Shown: piece by piece, positions 42,698 to 51,053 of the stretch
Numbering within the stretch: position 1 is the first letter of the stretch
How the letters are laid out: every line of letters begins with the position of its first letter
Source: Pseudarthrobacter chlorophenolicus A6
GTDB lineage: Bacteria; Actinomycetota; Actinomycetes; Actinomycetales; Micrococcaceae
Assembly (NCBI RefSeq): GCF_000022025.1
Contig: NC_011886.1
Coordinates: 682,001 to 746,000 of the forward strand
Length of the DNA: 64,000 nt
Direction: 5' to 3'
The notes under the pieces: model-generated
Databases searched by the model: none
Told to the model about the DNA's origin: nothing
What the model saw: only the letters and a program-made list of their open reading frames with translations
Made by a program: the position numbers and the translations under genes

Positions 42698-42733
42698 GAT
42701 GGCCGGCGGAACGACTGCGATCCGCCGGCCATC
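42698..42733 (+). terminator. Terminator of the subtilase gene
   Basis: Perfect 13-bp stem GATGGCCGGCGGA / TCCGCCGGCCATC with a 10-base loop and a CTCGTTTC tail, 46 bp after the subtilase stop. It may also stop the leftward operon. Confidence 0.82.
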
Positions 42734-42760
42734 CTCGTTTCGGGTCGGGAAGCTGTCCGG

Positions 42761-43138
42761 CTAGGTGGTGCCGGCCGCTCCGGCAGTTCCGCCCAGCAGC
42801 GGAGCAAGGGCCCGCCACCGGGAAATTTCGCAGCCATCAGTCAGGGTCAGCGTGGTGTGAACGCGCTTGCCGTGGAACGTCCCCGTGACGACGGCCTGCT
42901 GGGGCCCGCCATACTGCTGGGTACACAGGCGCGGCGGCCCGGGCTCCGGAAAGAAGATCGCCGGTCCATGTTTTAGGACGGCGTCAAGGGCCGCCTGCGG
43001 GTCCGGTACTGTCGAGGCGGGGGACGCCTTGCCGTTGCTGGCCTGCAGGGTGAACTCATGGTGCGGGCCGTCCGGGGTTTCACTGAGGTTGATGACCAGG
43101 TGAACGGATCCGGGATCAGGCTGCGCCTTGTTCTCCAT
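42761..43138 (-). CDS. SSI-like protein without signal peptide
   Basis: A 125-residue protein that resembles Streptomyces subtilisin inhibitor (family I16) in its C-terminal half: LCTQQYGGPQQAVVTGTFHG then KRVHTTLTLTDGCEIS. The second SSI disulfide pair is kept (cysteines 72 and 103). The first pair is lost: alanine 33 and a leucine near 51 stand where the lipoprotein paralogue at 44065-44652 has cysteines. There is no signal peptide, and loss of a disulfide fits life in the cytoplasm. GGGAAGGAGAAG precedes the ATG. It overlaps the upstream gene by 23 bases. Inhibitor activity is unproven. Confidence 0.7.
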   Translation of the reverse strand: MENKAQPDPGSVHLVINLSETPDGPHHEFTLQASNGKASPASTVPDPQAALDAVLKHGPAIFFPEPGPPRLCTQQYGGPQQAVVTGTFHGKRVHTTLTLTDGCEISRWRALAPLLGGTAGAAGTT

Positions 43139-44075
43139 GGACTTCTCCTTCCCCGGGCCTGGTGGCCCGGCCTGTGGCCTCCGCCAAAGCCGCTGCCAGC
43201 CGGCCCCGAAGTGTTGCCGCTTCCTGGGCAAAGCTTCGCTGCCGGGCAACATAGTCGGCCTTACCATCGGCGGTCTCGATCCGGATGGGCGGGTAGCCCC
43301 AGCCGGCGAGGTCGTAAGGGGAGGCCTGCATATCCATGGCACGGATCCGCCACGAAAGCTCGAAGCAGTCCATGACCAGCTCGCTCGGAAGTGCCGGAAG
43401 CAGCTTGTAGGCCCATTTGTAGAGGTCCATGTTGGCGTGCAGGCAGCCGGGCTGTTCCATGTGCCGTTGGGAGTCCCGAGTGGGAAGGTGCTCATTGAGC
43501 GGCAATGCATCAGGGGTATAGAAACGGAACGCATCAAAATGCGTGCAACGGATGCGGTTATCCTCCACCACCTGGTCGGTTCCCTCGGAGCCCAGGCGCA
43601 GCTTCAGGTATTCGTGGCGAAGGTCGAACTTGTCCTGGCGGTACACCATGGCCCATTCGTGCAGGCCGAAGCAGCCGAACTGGGCAGGCCTGGCCGCCGT
43701 TCCGCGCAGGATGATCCCAGCAAATGCCACCGCGTCCGCACGGTCCGCCAGGAAGGCGGCCCGGTCGAAGGTGACCGCCGTGCTTCCCGCAGGCAGGCCG
43801 AGCGCAGCCAATTCGCCGTCGTCGAGCACCCGGTAGTGCTTCCAGCCGCGCCGGGCCTCGCCCGCACTGCCCGCCAGGACGGTTGCGGCGCCCGGGTGCC
43901 AGCGGCGAAGCTGGCCCGGTTTTTGCGTGTAGTAGGTGAAGAGGAAGTCCTCCACCGGGTGTTTCCGTCCGGCGGACCTCCGCTCCAAGTAGGGATCGGC
44001 GTAGCGGCCGACGCGCAGCTGGTGGGCCTCTTCCCTCGCACGCCACTCGTTCGCCGCCAGGAGCTTAAGTTGCTC
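43116..44075 (-). CDS. Uncharacterised protein often labelled 3-methyladenine DNA glycosylase
   Basis: A 319-residue protein conserved in actinobacteria. Landmarks are HPVEDFLFTYYTQKPGQLRR, ARRGWKHYRV, AFAGIILRGTAARPAQFGCF, GLHEWAMVYR, and CLHANMDLYKWAYKLLP. I recall homologues annotated as 3-methyladenine DNA glycosylase, but I see no helix-hairpin-helix-GPD motif, so the name is not supported. The GTG at 44075 has GGGAGG 5 bases upstream and overlaps the preceding stop by 11 bases. It lies between two SSI-like genes in one operon. Histidines and aromatic residues are frequent, perhaps a metal or cofactor site. Confidence 0.7.
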   Translation of the reverse strand, partial: EQLKLLAANEWRAREEAHQLRVGRYADPYLERRSAGRKHPVEDFLFTYYTQKPGQLRRWHPGAATVLAGSAGEARRGWKHYRVLDDGELAALGLPAGSTAVTFDRAAFLADRADAVAFAGIILRGTAARPAQFGCFGLHEWAMVYRQDKFDLRHEYLKLRLGSEGTDQVVEDNRIRCTHFDAFRFYTPDALPLNEHLPTRDSQRHMEQPGCLHANMDLYKWAYKLLPALPSELVMDCFELSWRIRAMDMQASPYDLAGWGYPPIRIETADGKADYVARQRSFAQEAATLRGRLAAALAEATGRATRPGEGEVHGEQGAA

Positions 44076-44652
44076 CACCGGCGCCTCCCAGGATGTCTTT
44101 CGCGGCGTCCCAGGCGCTGATCTCGCAACCGTCCGTGCGGGCAAAGGATGCCTCGACGGCGGTTCCGTCAACCACGCCGCTCACGGTCGCCTTTTCCGGT
44201 CCGCCATATTGCTGGGTGCAGGCCTGGGCCGTGCGGGGCGCCGGGTTCAGCAGGGCCGCGTTCCGTTTGAGGGCGGCGCAGGCTGCGTCAGCCGTCGGGT
44301 GGCTGCTTTCGACTGCCGGCACTCCGGCTTCGCACACCAGCGTGTAGTTCAGTGCGGCCTGGCCTTCTGCCGGAATGACAGTGATGGCAAGTTCGGCATT
44401 GCCCTTGCCGGGCCCGGCCGGCAGTGCGGACGGGGAAGCGGGCGGCGGGGCCGGAACTGAGGTTTCGGTGTCAGGGGACGGGGTGGCTGTTGACGGAGGC
44501 ACGGTTGCCGAAGACGTGGCGGAGGAGGTTGGCGACTGTGCCGGGGAAGTGGATGAAGGCGGTGGATTGGCGCCGTCCGGGCCGCCGGTGCAGGCGGAGA
44601 GCAGCCCTGCAGTGACGGCAAGGGCCGCGATGTGAAGCCGCAGGTTACGCAT
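44065..44652 (-). CDS. Lipoprotein with SSI-like serine protease inhibitor domain
   Basis: A 195-residue lipoprotein. The lipobox LLSAC ends at cysteine 21, a Ser/Thr/Pro linker runs to about 82, and the C-terminal domain resembles subtilisin inhibitor SSI, with four cysteines (107, 125, 145, 176) in the spacing of its two disulfides. The reactive-site region reads ACTQQYGG; aligned with SSI, P1 would be the first glutamine, where SSI-type inhibitors have Met, Lys or Arg. It would sit on the outer membrane face, where it could restrain secreted proteases such as the subtilase nearby. ATG 44652 has GAGGCG upstream; 44667 is an alternative. Confidence 0.75.
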   Translation of the reverse strand: MRNLRLHIAALAVTAGLLSACTGGPDGANPPPSSTSPAQSPTSSATSSATVPPSTATPSPDTETSVPAPPPASPSALPAGPGKGNAELAITVIPAEGQAALNYTLVCEAGVPAVESSHPTADAACAALKRNAALLNPAPRTAQACTQQYGGPEKATVSGVVDGTAVEASFARTDGCEISAWDAAKDILGGAGGAT

Positions 44653-44773
44653 GGTCCGACGCCTCATTCATGCCTCGATTCTAGCTTCCCCGGGTTGTGC
44701 CGCCTTTACCCGGTGGGTGACGCTGCTTGCGCTGATCCGGGCTGGTGCGCTGGAGGCGTGCGTGCTGTGTTGC

Positions 44774-45244
44774 CTACGGCTCCCCGCTGCCGGACGTGGC
44801 GGCGATGAGCGCCATCATGCTGGCGTGCAGTTCGGTGACCTGCCCGCGGGTGAGTCCCAGCCTGTCCATCATGGTGCCGGGAACCTTGAGCGCCTCCTGC
44901 CGGAGGGCGGCGCCCTTCGGCGTGAGTTCCACCGAAAGGGCACGTTCGTTCCCGTCTGCCCGTTGCCGGGTGATGAATCCGGCCGCTTCAAGACGGCGCA
45001 ACAGCGGCGAAATAGTGGCCGGTTCCTGGGCCAGGGCTTCGCTGATGTTCCTGACGGTGCGGGGACTGGCTTCCCAGAGGGCGAGCATGACGAGGTACTG
45101 CGGGTGGGTCAGGTTCAGTCTTTCGAGGACGGGCTTGTAGGCGCCCACGACGCTGCGGGAAGCCACGGTCAGGGCGAAGCACAACTGGTGCTCCAGGAGC
45201 AGGTCGTCTTCGCGGGCGTCCGGGGCTGCTGCGGTGGTCATCAA
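44774..45244 (-). CDS. MarR family regulator, OhrR-like
   Basis: A 156-residue MarR protein close to the organic-peroxide sensor OhrR. The N-terminus reads LLEHQLCFALTVASRSVVGAY, with cysteine 22 at the position of the OhrR reactive cysteine, followed by LNLTHPQYLVMLALWE and the winged helix (EPATISPLLRRLEAAGFITR). Oxidation of this cysteine would release DNA. No ohr peroxidase gene is adjacent; the divergent gene is a small unknown protein. A perfect palindrome TTAGTGCACTAA lies 12 bases upstream of its start. Confidence 0.88.
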   Translation of the reverse strand: MMTTAAAPDAREDDLLLEHQLCFALTVASRSVVGAYKPVLERLNLTHPQYLVMLALWEASPRTVRNISEALAQEPATISPLLRRLEAAGFITRQRADGNERALSVELTPKGAALRQEALKVPGTMMDRLGLTRGQVTELHASMMALIAATSGSGEP

Positions 45245-45255
45245 TCCTCCAACTG

Positions 45256-45267
45256 TTAGTGCACTAA
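45256..45267. promoter_or_regulatory. Palindromic operator candidate for the OhrR-like regulator
   Basis: TTAGTGCACTAA is a perfect 12-bp palindrome in the 73-bp gap between the regulator and the divergent small gene; a degraded second copy (TTAGCGTACACT) starts at 45271. Confidence 0.65.
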
Positions 45268-45317
45268 TAATTAGCGTACACTTTTGTTAGGCAGAATGTC
45301 AGATGGAAGGAAAGATC

Positions 45318-45560
45318 ATGGCCAGGCGCAATACTGAAGACAGGGGCAATGCTTCCCAGCGGTTCATGCGGGCCACCGGCAAGTTGCGGGCAGTCTTCGG
45401 GCCGGCCAACCGTTCCGCCCTCGGCCACGCCATGACCGAGGAAAACCGCCGCCTGCTCGCTCAGCGCGAGGCTGAAAGCCAGCAGTGGGAAACCATCACC
45501 CGGCCGGACGGGAGTACCTACGTGGTGCCGAAGGATCCGGGCGACAAGTCCCTGCGCTGA
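45318..45560 (+). CDS. Small uncharacterised protein, FGPANR type
   Basis: An 80-residue soluble protein, rich in charge (MARRNTEDRGNASQRF). It contains KLRAVFGPANRS near residue 26 and ends TRPDGSTYVVPKD. The next gene encodes a 71-residue protein with RLRFFFGPATR and ETDSTGHHYAVRRED in the same order, so the two are related. I know no function. AAGGAAAG lies about 4 bases before the ATG. Divergent from the OhrR-like regulator with shared operator DNA, so it may respond to the same signal. Confidence 0.7.
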   Translation: MARRNTEDRGNASQRFMRATGKLRAVFGPANRSALGHAMTEENRRLLAQREAESQQWETITRPDGSTYVVPKDPGDKSLR

Positions 45561-45726
45561 CAGGTAAGCGGCCCGCCCGCCAGCGGATCCGCAGCCGCTT
45601 CACGCCGGGGGTTGAGGCTCCATATTCCGGAGCTTTTTGCCCTTCTCCGGCGTAAAATGAGGGGCACCGGCTCCCGGGTGGAGCCAACGGCTCATTTCCT
45701 CGCATCGGGGAAGGGGGTGGGAAACA

Positions 45727-45942
45727 GTGGCACACGTACTCAGCGGATTCATGAGCATGACGGACCGGCTCCGCTTCTTCTTCGGTCCAGCGACCCGGCT
45801 TGATGCCGATACTCCGGTGATCCACAGGCACGACGATTTCGAGCAGGCCTCGGAAGAGGACCTTTCGCACTTCGTGGTGGAAACCGACTCAACAGGCCAC
45901 CACTACGCCGTCCGGCGCGAAGACCTGGAACGGGAAAGCTGA
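45727..45942 (+). CDS. Small uncharacterised protein, FGPATR type (paralogue of preceding)
   Basis: A 71-residue protein related to the gene at 45318-45560 (RLRFFFGPATRL, then an acidic helix DDFEQASEEDLSHF, then TDSTGHHYAVRRED). Its function is unknown. The GTG at 45727 follows GGGGAAGGGGGTGGG; ATGs at 45751 and 45757 are possible starts that would remove 8-10 residues. A two-way hairpin follows at 45983-46027. Confidence 0.65.
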   Translation: MAHVLSGFMSMTDRLRFFFGPATRLDADTPVIHRHDDFEQASEEDLSHFVVETDSTGHHYAVRREDLERES

Positions 45943-45982
45943 ACCATTCCGGTACACAGCTCCCAGGCCGCACAACATAAAG

Positions 45983-46027
45983 GAGCCGGGCCGCCTTTCC
46001 ATAAACGAATGGAAGACGGCCCGGCTC
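45983..46027. terminator. Bidirectional terminator between small gene and lysC
   Basis: GAGCCGGGCCG and CGGCCCGGCTC arms, extended inward by CTTTCCAT / ATGGAAG with a mismatch and a bulge, loop AAACGA. TTGCTT follows on the plus strand and CTTTATGTTG on the minus strand. Confidence 0.8.
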
Positions 46028-46044
46028 TTGCTTGCCTGCGAAGG

Positions 46045-47403
46045 TCAGCGGCCGGTGCCGCCGTAAACGGTGGCTTCGTTGTCGCTGTCCAGCTCGAAAG
46101 CATTGTGGATCACGCGGACAGCCTCATCCAGCAGGTCTGCATGGGTGACCACGGAGATCCGGATTTCCGAGGTGGAGATCATGTTGATGTTGATGCCGGC
46201 GTCGGACAACGCCTTGAAGAAGGTGGCCGAGACACCCGGGTGGGACCGCATGCCGGCGCCGATCAGGGAGAGCTTGCCGATCTTCTCGTTGTATTCGATG
46301 GTTTCGAAGCCGATCTTGTCCTGCGCGGCGTGCAGGGCGGCAAGGGCATCGGCGCCCTCAACGATGGGCAGCGTGAAGGAGATGTCGGTCTTGCCGGTCC
46401 CGTGGGTGGACACGTTCTGGACGATCATGTCGATGTTGGAATGGGCATCGGCAATGACCTGGAAAATAGCGGCGGCCTTGCCCGGAATATCCGGAACGCC
46501 CACAACGGTGACCTTGGCTTCCGAGCGGTCGTGCGCAACGCCGGAGATGATTGGCTGCTCCAAGGCAACTCCCTCTTGAGTGGTGATCTTGTCTTCGGCG
46601 CTGGGAATGACCCAGGTGCCTTCGTGCTGGCTGAATGAGGAACGGACGTGCAGCGGCACGCCGAACCGGCGGGCGTACTCGACGCACCGGAGGTGCAGGA
46701 TCTTGGCGCCGGACGCCGCAAGCTCCAGCATCTCCTCGCTGGAAATGGTGTCGATCTTCTGGGCGGACGGTACCACCCGGGGATCGGCCGTGTAGATGCC
46801 GTCCACATCCGTGTAGATCTCGCAGACGTCAGCTTCCAGTGCCGCAGCCAGGGCCACCGCTGTGGTGTCCGAACCGCCGCGGCCCAGGGTGGTGATTTCG
46901 TTGGTGCTCCGGCTCATGCCCTGGAAGCCGGCCACGATGGCAATATTTTCCTTGTCCAGCGCGGTGCGGATGCGGTGCGGGTCCACATCGATGATGCGGG
47001 CCTTGCCGTGGATGCCATCGGTGATCATGCCGGCCTGCGACCCCGTAAAGGATTGTGCCGACGCACCGAGCTTGTTGATGGCCATGGCCAGCAGGGCCAT
47101 GGAGATACGTTCGCCGGCGGAGAGCAGCATGTCCATCTCGCGGGCGGGGGCGGAGTCGGTGACCTGGGCGGCGAGCTCCAGGAGTTCGTCGGTGGTGTCG
47201 CCCATGGCGGAGACCACCACAACAACCTCGTTGCCGGCCTGCTGGGCGTTTACCACCCTGGCGGCAACGCGCTTAATGCCGTCAGCGTCCGCCACGGAGG
47301 ACCCGCCGAACTTCTGCACGATGAGTTGTTTGGTTACCGCACCGCCGGCCTGCAGGCCCTGCGGCTGCGTCGCGTTGTGCACTTCGGTAGTGGGCGTACT
47401 CAT
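46045..47403 (-). CDS. lysC: Aspartate kinase
   Basis: A 452-residue aspartokinase, first step of lysine, threonine, methionine and diaminopimelate synthesis. The kinase motif is [20 protein letters not shown] near residue 27, followed by [17 protein letters not shown] and [18 protein letters not shown]. The C-terminal ACT domains (about 290-450; [34 protein letters not shown]) give feedback control. About 23 residues precede the usual start, and an internal GTG codon at the VTKQLIVQ position could be used instead. asd, which often follows, is absent here. A terminator lies after the stop. Confidence 0.95.
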   Translation of the reverse strand: MSTPTTEVHNATQPQGLQAGGAVTKQLIVQKFGGSSVADADGIKRVAARVVNAQQAGNEVVVVVSAMGDTTDELLELAAQVTDSAPAREMDMLLSAGERISMALLAMAINKLGASAQSFTGSQAGMITDGIHGKARIIDVDPHRIRTALDKENIAIVAGFQGMSRSTNEITTLGRGGSDTTAVALAAALEADVCEIYTDVDGIYTADPRVVPSAQKIDTISSEEMLELAASGAKILHLRCVEYARRFGVPLHVRSSFSQHEGTWVIPSAEDKITTQEGVALEQPIISGVAHDRSEAKVTVVGVPDIPGKAAAIFQVIADAHSNIDMIVQNVSTHGTGKTDISFTLPIVEGADALAALHAAQDKIGFETIEYNEKIGKLSLIGAGMRSHPGVSATFFKALSDAGININMISTSEIRISVVTHADLLDEAVRVIHNAFELDSDNEATVYGGTGR

Positions 47404-47609
47404 GGCGCATACCTTCATCGGATCAATGGGATTTTCGGAAGCCAGGCAGCGGGGCGGCCCGGCGTCCTCCGACAGTTTATCGCCGCCCGTACCGCGCCGT
47501 TGAATTGTGACCGAATCTCAGCCCGGAGGACGACAGTCCGGCCATGTCCGCTGGCGTACGCTGGGAGGATCAGCACAACGCAACACTGTGGGGGACAGGT
47601 GCGCACACT

Positions 47610-48569
47610 ATGGCAATAGTTTCGGAACAGCCCGGCGGGCAGCAGGTTCCCGACGGCGGCATCACGGCCCAGGGGGTGAGCCGCAGCTTCGGCGCCGTCC
47701 GCGCGGTGGACCATATGGACTTCCACGCCCCGGCGGGCAGGGTGACGGCACTCATCGGCCCCAACGGCGCAGGAAAAACCACCCTGCTTCTCATGCTGGC
47801 CTCGTTACTGGCCCCGGACCAGGGCACCATTACTGTTGGCGGCCTGGACCCGGTCCGGAACCGCGCGGAGGTGCGAAGCCGGCTGGGCTGGATGCCGGAC
47901 ACCCTGGGCGTGTGGGAATCGCTGACGGCCCGGGAGATCCTGACCCAGATGGCCAGGTTCTACCGGTTGCCCGCGTCCGGGATCGCCCCGAGGGTCACCG
48001 ACATGCTGGAGCGTGTCCGGCTGGCAGACCTCGCCGACCAGCCCGCCCGGGTCCTGTCCCGCGGGCAGCAGCAGCGGTTGAGCCTGGCGCGCGCACTCAT
48101 CCACGATCCGTCCGTGCTGCTCCTGGACGAGCCTGCATCAGGCCTGGACCCGGGCTCCCGCATTGAGCTGCGGACCACGCTCCGGCAACTCGCCGCCGAA
48201 GGAAAAGCCGTGGTGGTGTCCTCACACGTCCTCAGCGAACTTGACGAGATCGCGGACGGTGCAGTGTTCGTGAACAACGGCCGCACCGTCCGGCAGCAGA
48301 CCACCGAGGAAGCGGCCGCCGCTGGCCGCCGCTATGCGATCACTGCCGCCGATCCAGCCGCGCTCGCCGCGGAACTGGCGCGGCTGGGGCTCGACTTCCG
48401 CCGTGAGGAAGGCCGCCGGCCGGGTGTCAGCCTCGTTCTGCACAACGAGCTCGGGGCGGAGCGGCTCCTGCGCGACCTGGTGCTTGCCGGCGTCGGAATC
48501 CGTTCCTTCGCCCCGGCCGTTGGCGCGTTGGAGGAGACCTACATGAACCTCGAGGGGGAACGGCGATGA
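47610..48569 (+). CDS. ABC transporter ATP-binding protein
   Basis: A 319-residue ATPase of the drug/lipid exporter type. Walker A is GPNGAGKTT at 50-58, the signature LSRGQQQRLSLARAL, Walker B VLLLDEPASGLDPGS, and the H-loop VVSSHVLSEL. The C-terminal 80 residues form the regulatory tail common in DrrA/NatA-like proteins. I chose ATG 47610 over the longer frame since folding sequence begins at GITAQGVSRSFGAV. Overlap of 4 bases with the permease gene shows one operon. It is inserted on the plus strand between lysC and recR. Confidence 0.92.
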   Translation: MAIVSEQPGGQQVPDGGITAQGVSRSFGAVRAVDHMDFHAPAGRVTALIGPNGAGKTTLLLMLASLLAPDQGTITVGGLDPVRNRAEVRSRLGWMPDTLGVWESLTAREILTQMARFYRLPASGIAPRVTDMLERVRLADLADQPARVLSRGQQQRLSLARALIHDPSVLLLDEPASGLDPGSRIELRTTLRQLAAEGKAVVVSSHVLSELDEIADGAVFVNNGRTVRQQTTEEAAAAGRRYAITAADPAALAAELARLGLDFRREEGRRPGVSLVLHNELGAERLLRDLVLAGVGIRSFAPAVGALEETYMNLEGERR

Positions 48570-49699
48570 GCAGCATGACGGAAAACCGGGAAGAGTCTGC
48601 CCGCCGCGCAGCGCCCGGCCCGTACCTGGCGGGGGTAGCGCATGTGGTGGCATTGGAGCTGAAGCAGCGGCTCCGGTCCCGCGGCTGGTACATCATGCTG
48701 GCCATCTGGTTCGCCTTGACCGGACTGGTGACTTGGCTAACGTGGGCGAGCTGGAGTGCCTCGAATGCCTTCCGGCGCGACTTCGGTGACGTGTCTGGAA
48801 CAGCGTTCACGGGCCCGGGTTCGCTGATCTTTGAGGTGGTGCTGGCCTTTGTCCTGCTGTTCGCCCTTCTGGTGGCACCGGCATTGTCGGCCAACGCCGT
48901 GAATGGGGACCGGGCAGGCGGCACCTTGGCCATCCTCCAGGTCACGCTGCTGGAACCGGGCCAGATCCTTTGGGGCAAGTTTTTTGCGGCCTGGGCCGCG
49001 GCCCTCGCGTTCCTGGTGGCCAGTACCCCGTTCCTGGTGATTGGCGTGGCGCTGGGTGGCCTGACTCCCGCATACATCCTGGTGTCGGTGGTGATGCTGG
49101 CCGTTGAGGTAGGCATTGTTTGCGCCATCGGCGTAGGCATTTCCGCGCTGGCCGGCCGCCCGCTGTTTTCCATTGTGGTGACCTATCTGGCCGTGGCCGG
49201 CCTGGTGGTGGGCACCGTGATCTCCTTTGGGCTGGGTACCGGGCTGACCCAGGGCACGGTGATGGCCAACAACCCCCAGTACCGTGAGTACGCGCCGCTG
49301 CAGTCAGAGCCCACGGACGCCGCATACACCTGTGCCGGACCCCTGCGGGAACAGTCCGCCATGCACACCGAACGGGTGGCTTGGACGCTTGCCATGAATC
49401 CTTTCGTAGTGGTGGCGGACGCCATTCCGTATCCGGACAGGACGTCGCAACAGAACTTCACATCCATCGGTGCGATCGAAGGCATCAGCCAGGCAGCCCG
49501 CCAGGCCATGGCCGGGCCGGAAGGGACCACTGCATGCGTCAACGGCAAGGTCCGGCCCACATATCTGGGGCAAAAGACCCCGTTGTGGCCGTTGGGGCTC
49601 GGCCTCCAACTCGTGCTGTCCGGCCTCCTGCTGTGGCTCGGCTGGCGTTCGCTCCGGACGCCGGCCCGCAAGCTCGCCCGCGGGACCCGCATCGCCTGA
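48566..49699 (+). CDS. ABC transporter permease
   Basis: A 377-residue ABC-2 type permease. Six hydrophobic segments are seen: one near 42, a group at 90-110, 140-165, 170-190 and 200-225, and one near 345-365. Between the last two lies an outer loop of about 110 residues with two cysteines (AYTCAGPLRE and TTACVNGKV). It pairs with the ATPase just upstream; GGDRAGGT-like NGDRAGGTLAILQVTLL is a conserved ABC-2 feature. The exported substrate is unknown. Confidence 0.88.
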   Translation: MSSMTENREESARRAAPGPYLAGVAHVVALELKQRLRSRGWYIMLAIWFALTGLVTWLTWASWSASNAFRRDFGDVSGTAFTGPGSLIFEVVLAFVLLFALLVAPALSANAVNGDRAGGTLAILQVTLLEPGQILWGKFFAAWAAALAFLVASTPFLVIGVALGGLTPAYILVSVVMLAVEVGIVCAIGVGISALAGRPLFSIVVTYLAVAGLVVGTVISFGLGTGLTQGTVMANNPQYREYAPLQSEPTDAAYTCAGPLREQSAMHTERVAWTLAMNPFVVVADAIPYPDRTSQQNFTSIGAIEGISQAARQAMAGPEGTTACVNGKVRPTYLGQKTPLWPLGLGLQLVLSGLLLWLGWRSLRTPARKLARGTRIA

Positions 49700-49874
49700 A
49701 CGCGCCGGCGGGTCTGATTCCGGCGCCGGCGGGCGGGACCTTTAGAGGTTAAGCCTGGCGGGATCTGGACAGCCCGGGGCCGGTATCCCACGATTGAACC
49801 AGCTGTAACTCAGCTGGCCGGCAGCCGCCGGCCGCTTCCGGGGCTGGGGCCTGTCCAGGGAAGGCGGACCCGAC

Positions 49875-50993
49875 GTGACCGATCAGCGGCAACCTTCCGA
49901 AAGTCCCGCGCCGGAGCCTTTTTTTGAGCCGATCGGCAGGGACCCTCGCCCGCGAGGCATGGATCCTTCCGGATCCCCGGGCGCAGGGGATGACGCCGAC
50001 GACGACGGCGGGGGTACGGCCGGTCCGGCGTTCCGGGCGGCGCTGCTTTCGGCTGTCGTGGCCTGGCGCGTCAGTATCGTTTCGCTTCGCTTTTGGGCCG
50101 TTGCGGTGGGCGCAGCGTGTGCGGCGTGGGCCTTCGCTGCAGGCCTGGTGTGGTTGATGGCCGGTGCGGAAGGCGACCAGGCCGGCCTGCTTCCTGCTGC
50201 GCTGCTGGTCTACGTCTTTGCGTCCTCGCTGCTTCCGGCGGCGGCGGCCCTGGTGGGGATGCACTGGGGCATGTCCTGGCAGCTGCGGCAAGCCTCGGCC
50301 GGAGAGCACCATTCGGGTTATCTTGCCTCCGTTTTGGCAACTGCAATGCAGGGCCTGGTGTTCGCCCTGTTAGTGCTGGTCAGCCTTCTCATCCAGGCAG
50401 TGGCTGCAGGTGGCCCGGGATCCGTTGCTGTCACCGCGGCTGGGCTGGCTGCGGTGGAAGGGATCCTGTTCGGTGCGATGGGTGTTGCGGGGGCTGCCCT
50501 GGTGGGTCGTCCTGTCCTGGTAGGCGTGGCGGGTTGGGCATTAGGCCTGTTCCTCGTGGTGGGGACACCTGTTGCCGGTGCGCTGCTGGTGCCTGCCGTC
50601 CGCTCCGAAGAACCGGTTACCGTGGCCCTGAACGTGCACCGGGACGCAGACGGGACTCCCGTTGCGTACGAGTGCTCGCAGGTCCCAGCCGGGACTGTTG
50701 AGGTTTACCGCACGGAGCGGATCATGTGGGTGCCGGCTGTGAGCCCCATTGTGGTGTTGATGATGCTGACCGGCGAACCGGGGCCAGGGCAGGAACTGCC
50801 CGGCTTGCTTTCGGAGGAGCTGCAGACCGCTGCCGACGGCACCGGAGTTCCGTGCGTCAATGGGGAACCGAGGAGCATGGATTCGCCGAGGACGCCCCTC
50901 GCAGCGGCCGGCCTCCTGCTGCAGGCTGGCCTGGCCGGCGCCCTGCTGGGTGGCGCGCACGTGGCGGCGTCCCGCCGTCGTCCGCCTGCCTGA
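49875..50993 (+). CDS. Second ABC permease-like membrane protein
   Basis: A 372-residue membrane protein that looks like a diverged relative of the preceding permease. A charged 50-residue N-terminus leads to about six hydrophobic segments, and a late outer loop has two cysteines (YECSQVPAG and VPCVNGEPRS), with YRTERIMWVPAVSPIVVL matching HTERVAWTLAMNPFVVV of the neighbour. The GTG start has GGAAGG about 10 bases upstream. It lies 175 bp after the first permease, so the exporter may be a heterodimer using one ATPase. Function is inferred only from this resemblance. Confidence 0.7.
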   Translation: MTDQRQPSESPAPEPFFEPIGRDPRPRGMDPSGSPGAGDDADDDGGGTAGPAFRAALLSAVVAWRVSIVSLRFWAVAVGAACAAWAFAAGLVWLMAGAEGDQAGLLPAALLVYVFASSLLPAAAALVGMHWGMSWQLRQASAGEHHSGYLASVLATAMQGLVFALLVLVSLLIQAVAAGGPGSVAVTAAGLAAVEGILFGAMGVAGAALVGRPVLVGVAGWALGLFLVVGTPVAGALLVPAVRSEEPVTVALNVHRDADGTPVAYECSQVPAGTVEVYRTERIMWVPAVSPIVVLMMLTGEPGPGQELPGLLSEELQTAADGTGVPCVNGEPRSMDSPRTPLAAAGLLLQAGLAGALLGGAHVAASRRRPPA

Positions 50994-51053
50994 CAGATTC
51001 CGCGGCTTTGCACTTGCCGAAAACCGGACTCCTGCCTGCCTGTCGCTCGGGGG

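Noticed and set aside
43128..44120. A 330-codon frame opposite the gene between the SSI-like genes
   Set aside because: Mirror frame; the minus-strand genes have good ribosome sites, overlaps and recognisable domains.
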